NCBI RefSeq assembly: GCF_900119825.1
Contig: NZ_FPKR01000016.1
Span: forward strand, 33,310-97,309
Direction of reading: 5' to 3'
DNA: 64,000 nt
Source of the DNA: Chitinimonas taiwanensis DSM 18899
GTDB lineage: Bacteria; Pseudomonadota; Gammaproteobacteria; Burkholderiales; Chitinimonadaceae
Shown here: one piece after another, positions 1 through 9,052 of the stretch
Position numbering within the stretch: position 1 is the stretch's first letter
Layout of the letters: every line of letters starts with the position of its first letter
Notes under the pieces: generated by a model
Database searches by the model: none
Told to the model about the DNA's origin: nothing
Seen by the model: only the letters and a program-made list of their open reading frames with translations
Position numbers and translations under genes: made by a program

Positions 1-851
1 TTGGCCAGCACGGCTTCCACCTTGGCTTTCGATTCCAGCGGGCCGCTGGCTTTGAGTGCGGCCGGCTCGCAGAAGGCGAAGCCATGCTCGCGCGGATCGA
101 ACACATATTCATGTACCTCGCCGTCCTTGAGTTCGGCCACCAGGGTGGTGTCGAGCAGGCTGATTTCATCCAGGCCATCGCGGCCATGCACGATCAGCAC
201 ATGGCGGCTGCCCAGCTCCTTCAGCACACGCGCCTGGATGCCGACCAGGTCAGGGTGGAATACGCCCATCAGCTGGTTGTCGGCATCGGCCGGATTGGTC
301 AGCGGACCGAGGATATTGAAAATCGTGCGCACACCCAGCTCCTTGCGGATCGGGCCGACATTCTTCATTGCGCCATGGTGATTGGGCGCAAACATAAAGC
401 CCACGCCGACCTCATCGATGCACTGGCCGACCTGAGCCGGCGTCAGCGCCAAGTTCACACCCAGCGCTTCGAGCACATCGGCCGAACCGCTGCTGGACGA
501 CACCCCACGGTTGCCATGCTTGGCCACCTTGGCGCCGGCGGCGGCGGCCACGAAGGCGGCGGTGGTGGAGATATTGAAGGTGTGCGCGCCATCGCCACCG
601 GTGCCGCAGGTGTCGATCAGGTGACGGCGGTCCTGTACGCTGACCTTGCTGGCCAGCTCACGCATCACGGTGGCGGCCGCCGCGATCTCGGATACGGTTT
701 CTACCTTCACGCGCAGGCCGATCAGGATGGCGGCGGTCTGCACCGGGCTCATCTCCCCGCTCATGATCTGGCGCATGACCGACAACATCTCGTCGTAGAA
801 CAGTTCATTGCCGTCGATCAGACGGTTGAGCGCGGCTTGCGGCGTAATCAT
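1..851 (-). CDS. trpD: Anthranilate phosphoribosyltransferase, C-terminal part outside the window
   Basis: Transfers phosphoribose from PRPP to anthranilate, the second step of tryptophan synthesis. Translating the minus strand from the ATG at 851-849 gives [17 protein letters not shown], then the PRPP-binding loop CGTGGDG, the FNIST segment, KHGNRG and LGPLTNP, all family hallmarks. About 283 codons are visible with no stop, so the gene runs off the left edge (the family is about 340 residues). The Shine-Dalgarno is weak. It is not joined to trpG: leuA, an oxidoreductase and a lipoprotein gene lie between, and a separate promoter candidate sits at 890-917. trpC probably follows outside the window (inference). 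Confidence 0.96.
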   Translation of the reverse strand, partial: MITPQAALNRLIDGNELFYDEMLSVMRQIMSGEMSPVQTAAILIGLRVKVETVSEIAAAATVMRELASKVSVQDRRHLIDTCGTGGDGAHTFNISTTAAFVAAAAGAKVAKHGNRGVSSSSGSADVLEALGVNLALTPAQVGQCIDEVGVGFMFAPNHHGAMKNVGPIRKELGVRTIFNILGPLTNPADADNQLMGVFHPDLVGIQARVLKELGSRHVLIVHGRDGLDEISLLDTTLVAELKDGEVHEYVFDPREHGFAFCEPAALKASGPLESKAKVEAVLA

Positions 852-889
852 CGGTGGGGCCTGTACAGGTGGGACGGGGAAGGTGCTCG

Positions 890-917
890 ATTCTAGCCGC
901 GTAAGGGCGGCCGACAA
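890..917 (-). promoter_or_regulatory. Candidate sigma-70 promoter for trpD
   Basis: On the minus strand TTGTCG (917-912) and TAGAAT (895-890) are separated by 16 bases, a reasonable sigma-70 match. The transcript would start near 884 and give trpD a leader of about 30 bases. It lies after the leuA terminator, so trpD needs its own promoter. No Trp-rich leader frame is seen here. Confidence 0.5.
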
Positions 918-967
918 AGTACGGACTGATGCGCGCCATATGCCGTTTGGGCTTCAGGGCAGATGAC

Positions 968-1010
968 AAAAACCGCCGCACTGCGCACGGGTAGGGCGCA
1001 GCGGGCGGCT
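968..1010 (-). terminator. Rho-independent terminator of leuA
   Basis: Read on the minus strand, a long GC stem (1008-994 with 986-973, a few mismatches) is followed by TTTTTG. It begins just after the leuA stop codon and would separate leuA from trpD. Confidence 0.8.
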
Positions 1011-1024
1011 TATCTGCGAAGCGC

Positions 1025-2704
1025 TTATGCCGCTTGCTGATCCGCGCGGGCCGGGGTGTTGGCCTGGGCGCGGTTGGTAGCGCTGATCAGCGCCAGAATC
1101 GATGCAGTCACGATATTGCTGTGCAGGCCAACGCCGAACACGCTGCCCTCGATGCCGGGTGCGCTGACTTCAACAAAGGCCACCGCACGCGCATCGGCGC
1201 CATGGCCGAGCGAGCGCTCTTCATACGACATCACCTTGACCGGGTTGCCCAGTGCGGCGGCGGCAGCGGCAATCGGACCATTGCCGCTGCCATGCAGGCG
1301 CTGCGACTGGCCGTTGATTTCCACTACCAGCTCGATGCCCTGCGCATTGCCGTCTTCGCGCAGATGATGGCCATGCAGACGAATCGGCTGCTGCGCGTCC
1401 AGGTATTCCTGACCAAACAGACGCCACAGCTCATCGGCACTGACCTCGGCGCCGGTGGCGTCGGTGTGCTTCTGCACCACACCGCTGAATTCCACCTGCA
1501 GACGGCGCGGCATGACCAGGCCGTAGTGGGCTTCGAGCAAATAGGCGATGCCACCCTTGCCCGACTGGCTGTTCACCCGGATCACCGATTCATAGCTGCG
1601 CCCCACATCGGCTGGGTCGATCGGCAGATAGGGCACATCCCAGCTATCGCCGTCACGACGAGCCGCGAGCCCCTTCTTGATCGCATCCTGATGCGAGCCG
1701 GAGAAGGCGGTGAACACCAGGTCGCCCACATAGGGGTGGCGCGGGTGGATGGGCAGCTGGGTGCAGTCTTCCACCGTGCGTGCCACCGCATTGATGTCGG
1801 AAAAATCGAGGCCGGGATCGACGCCCTGGGTGTAGAGATTGAGCGCCAGCGTAACCAGGTCGACATTGCCGGTGCGTTCGCCATTGCCGAACAGGCAGCC
1901 TTCCACGCGGTCGGCGCCGGCCAGCACGCCCAGTTCGGCCGCCGCCACGGCCGTGCCGCGGTCATTGTGTGGGTGCACGCTCAGCACCACGCAGTCGCGC
2001 CGGTCGAGCTTGCGGTGCATGAATTCGACCTGGTCGGCATACACATTCGGCGTGGCCGCTTCCACGGTGGCGGGCAGGTTGATGATCAGTTTCTTGCTCG
2101 GGGTTGGGTTCCAGGTGGCGATCACCGCATTGCACACCTCGAGCGCGAATTCCGGCTCGGTCTGGCTAAAGGTTTCCGGGCTGTACTGCAGAATCCACTC
2201 GGTTTCCGGGTGGGCTTCGGTCAGGGTCTTGATCAGGCTGACGGCTTCGACCGCCAGCTGTTTGACCTCGACCAGGCTCATACCGAACACCTGCTCGCGC
2301 CAGGGGCGGGCAGTGGCGTTGTACACATGCACGATGGCGCGCCGCGCGCCGATCAGCGATTCAACCGTGCGGCGGATCAGGTGTTCGCGTGCCTGGGTCA
2401 GCACCTCGATGGTCACATCTTGAGGAATGCGATCTTCCTCGATCAGCTTACGCACGAAATCGAAATCGGTCTGCGAGGCGGAGGGGAAGGCGACTTCGAT
2501 CTCCTTCACGCCGATCTGCACCAGGGTCTCGAACATGCGCAGCTTGCGCTCGGCATTCATCGGTTCGAACAGCGCCTGGTTGCCATCGCGCAGATCGGTG
2601 CTCATCCAGATCGGGGCCTGGGTGATGGTCTTGCTGGGCCAGCTGCGCTCGGCCACCGGGAAGGCGGGAAAGGGGCGGTACTTGGTATTCGGGTTCTTCA
2701 ACAT
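1025..2704 (-). CDS. leuA: 2-isopropylmalate synthase (long, type 2 form)
   Basis: Condenses acetyl-CoA with 2-oxoisovalerate, the committed step of leucine synthesis. The start [12 protein letters not shown] is the usual N-terminus of the roughly 560-residue form; the product is 559 residues. The metal-binding [20 protein letters not shown] and [10 protein letters not shown] motifs of the HMGL-like TIM barrel are present, followed by the C-terminal LeuA allosteric domain (about residues 420-550). I chose the ATG at 2704 because it has GAGG six bases upstream and matches the family start; an upstream in-frame start at 2803 would add an Arg/Ser-rich stretch unlike the family. A leucine-rich short frame overlaps its start, suggesting leader control. 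It is followed by a terminator, so it appears monocistronic. Confidence 0.97.
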   Translation of the reverse strand: MLKNPNTKYRPFPAFPVAERSWPSKTITQAPIWMSTDLRDGNQALFEPMNAERKLRMFETLVQIGVKEIEVAFPSASQTDFDFVRKLIEEDRIPQDVTIEVLTQAREHLIRRTVESLIGARRAIVHVYNATARPWREQVFGMSLVEVKQLAVEAVSLIKTLTEAHPETEWILQYSPETFSQTEPEFALEVCNAVIATWNPTPSKKLIINLPATVEAATPNVYADQVEFMHRKLDRRDCVVLSVHPHNDRGTAVAAAELGVLAGADRVEGCLFGNGERTGNVDLVTLALNLYTQGVDPGLDFSDINAVARTVEDCTQLPIHPRHPYVGDLVFTAFSGSHQDAIKKGLAARRDGDSWDVPYLPIDPADVGRSYESVIRVNSQSGKGGIAYLLEAHYGLVMPRRLQVEFSGVVQKHTDATGAEVSADELWRLFGQEYLDAQQPIRLHGHHLREDGNAQGIELVVEINGQSQRLHGSGNGPIAAAAAALGNPVKVMSYEERSLGHGADARAVAFVEVSAPGIEGSVFGVGLHSNIVTASILALISATNRAQANTPARADQQAA

Positions 2705-2844
2705 GCTAAGCCTCGTGCTCGTCGGGTAATCGGTGTGGATGCGACGTCCTGTTTGCGCGGAAACAGAGGGCTGCCGGGCAGTCGCGAACACAGGGCCAGG
2801 CAACCGTTGCGCAGTCGTAGCAGTAGGCTGTGTAGGCGAAGCAT
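2698..2844 (-). CDS. Candidate leucine leader peptide upstream of leuA (48 aa)
   Basis: A minus-strand frame from the ATG at 2844 has a strong AGGAG seven to eight bases upstream. Its first 26 residues contain ten leucines ([19 protein letters not shown] and on), including CTA codons at positions 4, 7 and 9. The stop codon overlaps the leuA start (ATG at 2704-2702, TGA at 2700-2698), which suggests translational coupling. Leucine-rich leader peptides control leu operons by attenuation in Enterobacteria. Here I see only a 6-bp hairpin (CTGTTT/AAACAG, 2749-2766) and no T-run, so a classical terminator-type attenuator is not evident. Function is inferred from codon content and position only. Confidence 0.5.
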   Translation of the reverse strand: MLRLHSLLLRLRNGCLALCSRLPGSPLFPRKQDVASTPITRRARGLAC

Positions 2845-2968
2845 GGTGTGAACTCCTGGGTGGTTGGTGAAGCGGAAATAGCGTAGCGAGAACGTGGCCA
2901 ACCCTCGCGGGTAGCGATGCTCTTCAGGACTGGGAGTGATCAGGAAATCAGGTGCGCGAGGTGCGCAG

Positions 2969-3025
2969 CAGCAAACCCAGGCCCGATGAGCGAGCTAGGG
3001 ATAGTCGTAGCGATAGGGTTTGCTG
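2969..3025. repeat. 10-bp perfect inverted repeat in the leuA upstream region
   Basis: CAGCAAACCC at 2969-2978 is the exact reverse complement of GGGTTTGCTG at 3016-3025, with 37 bases between. It lies between the probable leuA promoter (3046-3074) and the leader frame, so it would form a stem-loop in the leuA 5' leader, or could be a protein-binding site. No gene lies in 2845-3108. Confidence 0.5.
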
Positions 3026-3045
3026 ACGGAAGGTCATGCCCGCAA

Positions 3046-3074
3046 CCGTAAAGGCTGGCCCAAGGTCTGGTCAA
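3046..3074 (-). promoter_or_regulatory. Candidate leuA promoter
   Basis: On the minus strand TTGACC (3074-3069) is followed after 17 bases by TTACGG (3051-3046), a good -35 but a weak -10. It would give a leader of roughly 190 bases before the leucine-rich frame, long enough for an RNA-based control element. Confidence 0.38.
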
Positions 3075-3108
3075 GCGCTTTTTCTTGCCAAGCTTATGCC
3101 CAAACGTT

Positions 3109-4407
3109 TCACTCGGCGTGGTAACGCGCTTCCAGCCAGTCCAGCAGCTGGTAGCCAGCCATGCCCAGGCCGACTGCGGCACGGCTGAAGCCTGGCCAAT
3201 GCGTGGGCAGGCGCGCATGTGGCAGGGCGGCAAACAGATTGAAGCGTTCGGGGTGACCGCTCATGGCTTCCGCCACCAGCTTGCCGGCCAGGCCAGTCAG
3301 CGCCAGACCATGGCCGCAGAAGCCTTGGGCAAAGTAGATGCCCTCATCCAGGCGCCCGAAATGTGGCAGCTTGTTCAGTGGTACATCCACCTGGCCACCC
3401 CAGGCATGGGCAATGGCCACATCGGCCAGCTGCGGGAACACGCTCAGCATGCGCTGGCGCGTGTTTTCGGCCCGGTCCACCGGTAGTCCCGTGCCGCGCC
3501 CGCCAAACAGCAGGCGGTGATCGCTGCTCAGGCGAAAGTAATTGAGCACCCGGTTGCTGTCCGCCACCGCGGCCCGGCTCGGCATCAACGCGGTGGCGCG
3601 CTCGGCACCCAGTGGTTCGGTGGCGACGATAAAGCTATCCACCGGCAGGAAGTAGCGTGCCAGCTCGGGCGATAGCGTTGCGGCCGCGGTATTGACCGCA
3701 ATCAGCAGCTGCTGGCAGCGCACGCTGCCCTGGGCTGTGCGCACCCGCCAGCTGTTGCCCTCGCGCTGCCAGCCCAGAACAGGCGATTGCTCGAACAGCT
3801 GCGCACCGGCCGCCTCCGCCGCTTGGGCCAGGCCCAGCGTATAGGCGAGCGGATCGAGATGCACCTCGTTAGGGTCGTACAGCGCGGCCATATAGGCCAG
3901 GCTATCGAGGTGGGCGGCAAGGGCGGGGCGGTCGAGCAGTTGGAATGCCTGGTAGCCGAATTGCATGGCCATATAGCGCTGCCAGTTGGCCAGCATCGCC
4001 TGCTGACCAGCATGGCAGGCCGCATACAGATAGCCGTTCTCGGTCAGATCGCAGGCAATACCAAAGCGCTGCACATTGTGCTTGAGCAGGCTCAGTGCCT
4101 CGCAACTCATCCCCCAGATCGCACGTGCCTTATCGAGCCCCAGCGCGCGCTCGACCACATCCATGCTGGCGGCCGTGCCCTGCAAGGCCTGACCGCCATT
4201 ACGTCCCGAGGCCTGCGCACCGATGCGCTCGGCTTCCAGCAAGGTGGCACTCACGCCACGCTCGGCCAGATAGAGCGCCGCCGACACACCGGTCAGGCCG
4301 CCCCCGATGATCACTACATCGCGCTGCGCATCCTGCTGCCAGCTTGGGCGCGTAGCTTGGGCTAATTGCCGTGTTGCATACCAGGAAGGATTGATGGGTG
4401 GGTGCAT
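3109..4407 (-). CDS. FAD-dependent amine/amino-acid oxidoreductase (PuuB/OrdL-like, DAO family)
   Basis: A 432-residue flavoprotein of the D-amino-acid oxidase fold. The dinucleotide-binding motif DVVIIGGGLTGVSAALYLAE is at about residues 30-50, and ASGRNGGQ follows shortly after, as in gamma-glutamylputrescine oxidases. A C-terminal FAD-contact segment GFCGHGLALTGLAGKLVAE is also present. Members oxidise polyamine conjugates, sarcosine or similar amines. There are no puu genes nearby, so the substrate cannot be assigned. The start at ATG 4407 (MHPPINPSWYATR) resembles relatives; a GTG at 4449 would add 14 residues, and neither has a clear Shine-Dalgarno. It follows the lipoprotein gene on the same strand and may be cotranscribed. 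Confidence 0.82.
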   Translation of the reverse strand: MHPPINPSWYATRQLAQATRPSWQQDAQRDVVIIGGGLTGVSAALYLAERGVSATLLEAERIGAQASGRNGGQALQGTAASMDVVERALGLDKARAIWGMSCEALSLLKHNVQRFGIACDLTENGYLYAACHAGQQAMLANWQRYMAMQFGYQAFQLLDRPALAAHLDSLAYMAALYDPNEVHLDPLAYTLGLAQAAEAAGAQLFEQSPVLGWQREGNSWRVRTAQGSVRCQQLLIAVNTAAATLSPELARYFLPVDSFIVATEPLGAERATALMPSRAAVADSNRVLNYFRLSSDHRLLFGGRGTGLPVDRAENTRQRMLSVFPQLADVAIAHAWGGQVDVPLNKLPHFGRLDEGIYFAQGFCGHGLALTGLAGKLVAEAMSGHPERFNLFAALPHARLPTHWPGFSRAAVGLGMAGYQLLDWLEARYHAE

Positions 4408-4454
4408 AGGGGTCTGCCAATCTGGGGGGCTAAAGACGGGCAGACCCACCGTGC

Positions 4455-5957
4455 TTAGGTACGTGGCACTACGGGGATGCTAGGGACTTCCCGCTCAATG
4501 TAGATGAGCTTGCCAGTTCTATCGAAGACTTCCAATGCGTAAACCGGCCACTTACCCATCTGGGCCTTGGCAACGTCCGTTTTGATCCACAGCATGTGTG
4601 TATTTAGGTCGAATGAACCATCAGGATTCATAGCCGAGTTGGTTTTCACTTTATCGAATACCCAGCTTCCGCTGTTATCGCTGAATTTGCTCGGGGTGTA
4701 GGTCGCCCTCACACCACCTTCAGGTAAGCCAGGTCCTTTTACTACTGCATATGCAAATCCATCTTTGATCTTATTGTTGACTGAGTCATAGAGCTCAATC
4801 GCCATGTACTTGCAGTTTTCGAAGCAGGCAGTAGTGCTTGCGTTAGCCGGTTCAATGGACGTAAAGCCTGCCGGGTACTGATTCCCCTGTAGTAGCCATT
4901 TCCCCGCAGCATCGCGCTTGAATTGAAGGTCAACGCTGCGTTGATCCTTGTTGTTCCATGCCTTCATGCTTGACCGTTGCGCAGTGTCAAGTGCGAGGGT
5001 TAGCACGCCATCTTTGAAGCCCTGGATTTGGTAGCTGATTAACGTGCGCTTGATGCTCCTGTCGTAATCTGTGCTGGTGGAGGACGCCAAATACTCTAGG
5101 TCCTTTGCCTCATCAGCTTTGGTATGCCCATAGCTCAGATAGTCGGGGTGAAGCAGAGCCAGAATTTCCTGGCCTTGCGTGAATTCGTTCAGGCTCAGGT
5201 GTTGCTTTGCGAGCTTCACCGAAGCCGCCACTGCCTCCAGCGCCTCGCTGCTGTCCGCATCGGCCTTCAAGGTGCTATTGCCCTGGCTGCCTCGTAGGCC
5301 GTCGCTGAGCGTGGCGCCATTCAGGCGGTTGCGCAGGGTGAACTGCTTGTTGTCCGCATCGATACTGACTTCGACTGCTTCCAGTACGGCATCGAGCCCG
5401 GTCAGATCGGCAGCGAATACCTGGCGACGTAAATCGACCGAGCTGGGCACCTTGGCGGCATCCAGCAGTGGTTGAATACGCGCCTGCAGTGCGGCTTCCT
5501 GCTGGTCGAGCTGGGTCTTGCCCAGCTGGCTGAAGTTGGCTGCTGCGTAGAACTGCGCAGGCGACTGGCCGACGGCGCGGGCGACAATCAGTTCGCTCAG
5601 CGGCGTGACATTGAAGTGGCCATTGCCGTCCGCATCGGTTGCTGCCGCATGTAGCACATAGCTGGTGCCATTGGCGTCGCCCTGGGCGCGCAGCATGAAC
5701 GGTGCCTTCATCTGGCTCACGTCAAAACTAAAGCTACCGTCGGCCTTGATGCCAGTGGCCTTCAGATTATTGAAGCCATCTTTGATGATGATGGTGCCTT
5801 GCAGCGGCGCACCGGCCGCAGCAATACCGCTGACGGTGGTCAATGGGGTTACCGCGACAGGGGGCGGCGTCTGGCCGCTCTCACCGCCGCCACCACAGGC
5901 ACTCAGAGCAAGCATCGTAGCCAGCAAGAGGCTGGCGCGCGTCATGGGAAAATGCAT
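4455..5957 (-). CDS. Large lipoprotein of unknown function
   Basis: A 500-residue secreted lipoprotein: signal peptide MHFPMTRASLLLATMLALSA, lipobox LSAC, then a glycine run and a proline-rich linker. An N-terminal segment (about residues 38-120) has the look of a carboxypeptidase-regulatory or transthyretin-like beta domain (VSGIAAAGAPLQG, then GIKADGSFSFDVS). A helical, Gln/Ala-rich middle follows, then a beta-rich C-terminal half with two close cysteines (CFENC). I recognise no specific family. The start at 5957 is preferred because it opens a textbook signal peptide and has AGAGAA upstream; the longer frame from 6047 lacks this. The third position is less GC-rich in the C-terminal half than in neighbouring genes, which may hint at a different history. 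It lies between trpG and the oxidoreductase. Confidence 0.7.
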   Translation of the reverse strand: MHFPMTRASLLLATMLALSACGGGGESGQTPPPVAVTPLTTVSGIAAAGAPLQGTIIIKDGFNNLKATGIKADGSFSFDVSQMKAPFMLRAQGDANGTSYVLHAAATDADGNGHFNVTPLSELIVARAVGQSPAQFYAAANFSQLGKTQLDQQEAALQARIQPLLDAAKVPSSVDLRRQVFAADLTGLDAVLEAVEVSIDADNKQFTLRNRLNGATLSDGLRGSQGNSTLKADADSSEALEAVAASVKLAKQHLSLNEFTQGQEILALLHPDYLSYGHTKADEAKDLEYLASSTSTDYDRSIKRTLISYQIQGFKDGVLTLALDTAQRSSMKAWNNKDQRSVDLQFKRDAAGKWLLQGNQYPAGFTSIEPANASTTACFENCKYMAIELYDSVNNKIKDGFAYAVVKGPGLPEGGVRATYTPSKFSDNSGSWVFDKVKTNSAMNPDGSFDLNTHMLWIKTDVAKAQMGKWPVYALEVFDRTGKLIYIEREVPSIPVVPRT

Positions 5958-6026
5958 TGAATATTTCTCTAAAGATTTGCTGAAAAAGTGCGCTACCCCT
6001 ACCAAGGCGCTTGGCTGAGGCAGGCA

Positions 6027-6062
6027 AATAAAAAAGCTCCAATTCACTGACGTGGTTGGAGC
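6027..6062 (-). terminator. Rho-independent terminator downstream of trpG
   Basis: On the minus strand GCTCCAA (6062-6056) pairs with TTGGAGC (6042-6036), followed by TTTTTTATTT. It is about 90 bases beyond the trpG stop and ends the trpG transcript before the lipoprotein gene. Confidence 0.75.
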
Positions 6063-6151
6063 AAAAGAATTTTACGATTTGATAATGTACTGAACAAGCC
6101 GTGCAGATGATTTGCGGCGGGTAAAAAATACCGCAAACCCCGCTCGAGTGA

Positions 6152-6721
6152 TCAGGCGTAGGTCTTGAGGAAGTTGTCCAGCATCTGGTGGCCGTGCTCG
6201 GTCAGGATGGCCTCGGGGTGGAATTGCACGCCTTCGATGGGCAGGGTCTTGTGGCGTACGCCCATGATCTCGCCATCGTCGGTCCAAGCGGTAATTTCTA
6301 GGCAGTCCGGGCAGCTCTCGCGTTCGATGACCAGCGAGTGGTAGCGCGTGGCGGTAAAGGGCGAGGGCAGGTCCTTGAAGGTGCCGACGCTGAGGTGGCG
6401 GACCGGTGAGGTCTTGCCATGCATGAGTTGCTTGGCGTGGATGATCTTGCCGCCGAAGGCTTGGCCGATGGACTGATGGCCAAGGCAGACGCCCAGAATT
6501 GGGATCTGCCCGGCGAAGCGCTGGATGGCGGCCACCGAGATGCCGGCCTCGCTCGGTGAGCAGGGGCCAGGCGATACCACCAGATACTGCGGCTGCTTGG
6601 CCGCGATTTCATCCAGGGTGATCTCGTCATTGCGATACACCTGCACCTCCTGGCCCAGCTCGCCGAAGTACTGCACCAGGTTGTAGGTAAACGAGTCGTA
6701 GTTGTCGATCATCAGTAGCAT
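6152..6721 (-). CDS. trpG: Anthranilate synthase glutamine amidotransferase subunit
   Basis: Supplies ammonia from glutamine to TrpE for anthranilate synthesis; a 189-residue class I glutamine amidotransferase. The N-terminus [20 protein letters not shown], the nucleophile motif [16 protein letters not shown], and the His/Glu pair in [14 protein letters not shown] are all present. The start is the ATG at 6721, with GGAG five bases upstream. The trpG-trpE pair is interrupted: a META-domain lipoprotein gene on the plus strand lies between them, so trpG probably has its own promoter in 6722-6809, where an 18-bp palindrome sits. A terminator follows. It could also serve folate synthesis as PabA, as many TrpG proteins do. 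Confidence 0.96.
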   Translation of the reverse strand: MLLMIDNYDSFTYNLVQYFGELGQEVQVYRNDEITLDEIAAKQPQYLVVSPGPCSPSEAGISVAAIQRFAGQIPILGVCLGHQSIGQAFGGKIIHAKQLMHGKTSPVRHLSVGTFKDLPSPFTATRYHSLVIERESCPDCLEITAWTDDGEIMGVRHKTLPIEGVQFHPEAILTEHGHQMLDNFLKTYA

Positions 6722-6737
6722 GATGGCTCCAAGTTCA

Positions 6738-6755
6738 GCCGGCATTCATGCCGGC
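6738..6755. repeat. Palindrome between divergent trpG and the META lipoprotein gene
   Basis: GCCGGCAT and ATGCCGGC are exact reverse complements separated by two bases, giving an 18-bp near-perfect palindrome. It lies 17 bases upstream of the trpG start and 55 upstream of the META-domain gene. It may be an operator serving both genes, or a hairpin in the trpG leader. Confidence 0.6.
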
Positions 6756-6809
6756 GCGGAAATACTGCGGCTTTTGCGGCTTTGCATGGCCGTGCAAGCG
6801 GAGGAAATA

Positions 6810-7502
6810 ATGCGTGCTTCCCTGTTATTGCTGGGCATTCTGACACTGGCGGGCTGCGCCTCCCAGTCCGGCCCGGCGGGCACCGCGTCGCCATCGAGCG
6901 TGCTCGGCGATCTGTTCTCCGCCGACCCCAAGCTGCTGGGGACGCGCTGGGTATGGGGGGATAGCAGCACAGCCAGCGGCCGCCAGCCGGCGCCGCGCAG
7001 CGGTATCTATCTGCTCGACTTCAGCAGCGCCCAGTTCATCCGCGTCACCGCCGATTGCAACCGTGGCAGCGCCAAGTACACGCTGGATGGCAAGGCTTTC
7101 AAGGCCGGCCCGGTGGCGCTGACTCGCATGGCCTGCGCACCGGGTGGGCAGGCTGGACGTTTTACCGCCGAACTGGCCCGCGCCGAGCGGGCCGAGATCA
7201 AGGACGGTGAACTGCTGCTTAGTCAGACTGCGGCCACGGCTAGCACCATGCGTTTCCTTGCTTTGCAGAGCAGGCGCTACGAATGCGCGGGCAAGCTGAA
7301 GTTTGGCCTGGTCGACTTGCCGGGCAAGGACGTGGCGCTGGAGTTTGATGGCCGCTATTACCGTGCTGCGGCGGTTACCGTGGCATCGGGTGTGGCCTAT
7401 GAGGGGCAGGGCGTGCGTTTTCATGGCAAGGGCGATGAGGCGATGCTGGACCTGGGCGAACAGGCTTTGCGTGGCTGCAAGCTGCAGCCCGGCAAGTCCT
7501 GA
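6810..7502 (+). CDS. META/HslJ-like domain lipoprotein
   Basis: A 230-residue predicted lipoprotein. The start at 6810 has GGAGGAAATA directly before ATG and opens a signal peptide MRASLLLLGILTLAG with cysteine in LAGC. The first part (LLGTRWVWGDSS, FIRVTADCNRGSAKYTLDG, LTRMAC) resembles the META domain found in HslJ and related envelope lipoproteins, which have the pattern W-x2-N/D-x-NG with two conserved Cys. The C-terminal half is unrecognised. It is encoded on the opposite strand between trpE and trpG, converging on trpE and diverging from trpG, so it is an insertion into the ancestral trpEG unit. Confidence 0.72.
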   Translation: MRASLLLLGILTLAGCASQSGPAGTASPSSVLGDLFSADPKLLGTRWVWGDSSTASGRQPAPRSGIYLLDFSSAQFIRVTADCNRGSAKYTLDGKAFKAGPVALTRMACAPGGQAGRFTAELARAERAEIKDGELLLSQTAATASTMRFLALQSRRYECAGKLKFGLVDLPGKDVALEFDGRYYRAAAVTVASGVAYEGQGVRFHGKGDEAMLDLGEQALRGCKLQPGKS

Positions 7503-7510
7503 TGGCAAGC

Positions 7511-7530
7511 CGGCCGTTTGATGACGGCCG
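7511..7530. terminator. Hairpin between convergent META gene and trpE
   Basis: CGGCCGT and ACGGCCG flank a six-base loop in the 37-base gap between the two convergent stop codons. There is no T-run on either side, so intrinsic termination would be weak. Confidence 0.35.
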
Positions 7531-7539
7531 GGCCAGTGC

Positions 7540-9003
7540 TCAGGCGTCCAGGCCCTTCTGAGCCAGCTCAGCCGCGCGCAGCACGGCACGTGCCTTGTTC
7601 TGGGTTTCCTGCCATTCCGAGGCGGGCACCGAATCGGCCACGATGCCGGCACCGGCCTGTACATACAGGGTCTTGTCCTTGATCACGGCGGTGCGCAGCG
7701 CAATCGCCACATCCATATCACCATTGAAGCCTAGGTAGCCGACCGCGCCCGAGTAGATGCCACGCTTGCTCGGCTCGAACTCGTCGATGATCTGCATCGC
7801 ACGTACCTTGGGCGCGCCCGATACCGTGCCAGCCGGGAAGGTGGCGCGCAGGATGTCCATATTGCTCATGCCGGGCTTGAGCACGGCTTCCACGCTGGAC
7901 ACGATGTGCATCACATGCGAATAGCGTTCGACCACCCGGTCGTCGGTCACCTTGACCGAGCCGGTCTTGGCGACCCGGCCGATATCGTTGCGGCCCAGGT
8001 CCATCAGCATCACATGCTCGGCAATTTCCTTCGGATCGGCCAAGAGCTCAGCTTCCAGCGCCAGGTCTTCCTCACGCGTCTTACCGCGCGGGCGCGTGCC
8101 GGCAATCGGCCGCACCGTCACGGCACCGCCTTCGTGGCGCACCAGAATCTCGGGCGAGGCGCCGACGATATGGGTGTCACCGAGCTGGTAATAGAACATA
8201 TACGGCGAGGGATTGAGCGAGCGCAGCGCACGGTACAGCGTGATCGGCGACTGCTCGAAACGCATGCTCATGCGCTGGCTGAGCACCACCTGCATGATGT
8301 CGCCATCCAGGATGTACTGCTTAGCCTGCTCGACCGCTGCCTTGAACGGACCTTCGCCGAATTCGGACTTGGCGGTGGTGGTCGGTGTCGGTTCGGTGCG
8401 CGGCAGGCGCGCCGGCTCACGTAGTTGCATGCGTAGCTCGTGCAGACGCGAGTGGGCGCGGGTAAAGGCATGCGGCTGGCTCGGGTCGGCGTACACCACC
8501 AGATATAGCTTGCCGCTCAGATTATCGAAGATGGCGATTTCTTCGCTCAGCAGCAGCTGGATATCGGGTGCGCCGATCGGATCGGGCTTCTCGCACTGGG
8601 CCAGCTTCTTCTCGATCAGCCGTATGGTGTCGTAGCCGAAATAGCCGACTAGGCCGCCAGCAAAGCGCGGCAGGTCCTGGCGTGGCGGCACCTTGAAGCG
8701 GGCCGAATAGGCTTCGATAAAGGCGAGCGGATCTCCCTCGTCGGTCTCCACCACCTGGCCGTTGGTGCTGACCTCGGTGCGCTTGCCGCGCACGGTCAGG
8801 ACGGTGCGCGCAGGCAGGCCGATAAAGCTGTAGCGACCGAAGCGTTCTCCACCGACCACCGATTCCAGCAGATAGGAATACGGCGCATCAGCAAGGCGCA
8901 GGTAGACAGAGAGCGGGGTGTAGAGATCGGCCAGACCTTCCTGGACGACGGGGATGCGGTTGTAGCCTTGACGCGCGAGCGCGTCGAATTCGAGTTCGGT
9001 CAT
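7540..9003 (-). CDS. trpE: Anthranilate synthase component I
   Basis: Converts chorismate plus ammonia to anthranilate, the first committed step to tryptophan. The product is 487 residues. The N-terminal regulatory domain carries the Trp-feedback motif LLES at residues 45-48. The C-terminal chorismate-binding domain holds [10 protein letters not shown], the PIAGTRPRG segment, DLGRNDIGR, the [16 protein letters not shown] signature and the final [14 protein letters not shown]. The ATG at 9003 has GGAAAG about eight bases upstream. A 15-codon frame with Trp codons precedes it (9053-9100). It is downstream of rpe, an SDR and gph on the same strand. Confidence 0.97.
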   Translation of the reverse strand: MTELEFDALARQGYNRIPVVQEGLADLYTPLSVYLRLADAPYSYLLESVVGGERFGRYSFIGLPARTVLTVRGKRTEVSTNGQVVETDEGDPLAFIEAYSARFKVPPRQDLPRFAGGLVGYFGYDTIRLIEKKLAQCEKPDPIGAPDIQLLLSEEIAIFDNLSGKLYLVVYADPSQPHAFTRAHSRLHELRMQLREPARLPRTEPTPTTTAKSEFGEGPFKAAVEQAKQYILDGDIMQVVLSQRMSMRFEQSPITLYRALRSLNPSPYMFYYQLGDTHIVGASPEILVRHEGGAVTVRPIAGTRPRGKTREEDLALEAELLADPKEIAEHVMLMDLGRNDIGRVAKTGSVKVTDDRVVERYSHVMHIVSSVEAVLKPGMSNMDILRATFPAGTVSGAPKVRAMQIIDEFEPSKRGIYSGAVGYLGFNGDMDVAIALRTAVIKDKTLYVQAGAGIVADSVPASEWQETQNKARAVLRAAELAQKGLDA

Positions 9004-9052
9004 GGCGAGCTTTCCGGGCAGAGGGGTGAAATGAAAAACCGGGAGGACGCGA

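Noticed and set aside
1034..2851. 605-codon plus-strand frame opposite leuA
   Set aside because: It is the antisense of leuA, kept open by high GC at third positions; the product is His/Gln/Gly-rich with no motif.
2698..2901. Longer version of the leucine-rich frame (67 aa)
   Set aside because: Its extra N-terminus would be encoded through the AGGAG ribosome site; the ATG at 2844 is better supported.
6069..6097. Minus-strand promoter match TTGTTC-N17-TAAAAT before the lipoprotein gene
   Set aside because: Its start would fall on the first base of the trpG terminator hairpin, so the transcript would end within about 35 bases; probably chance in an AT-rich patch, unless it makes a very short RNA.
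6111..6137. 7-bp inverted repeat TTTGCGG/CCGCAAA after trpG
   Set aside because: Weak stem without a T-run next to it; the hairpin at 6036-6062 is the better terminator.
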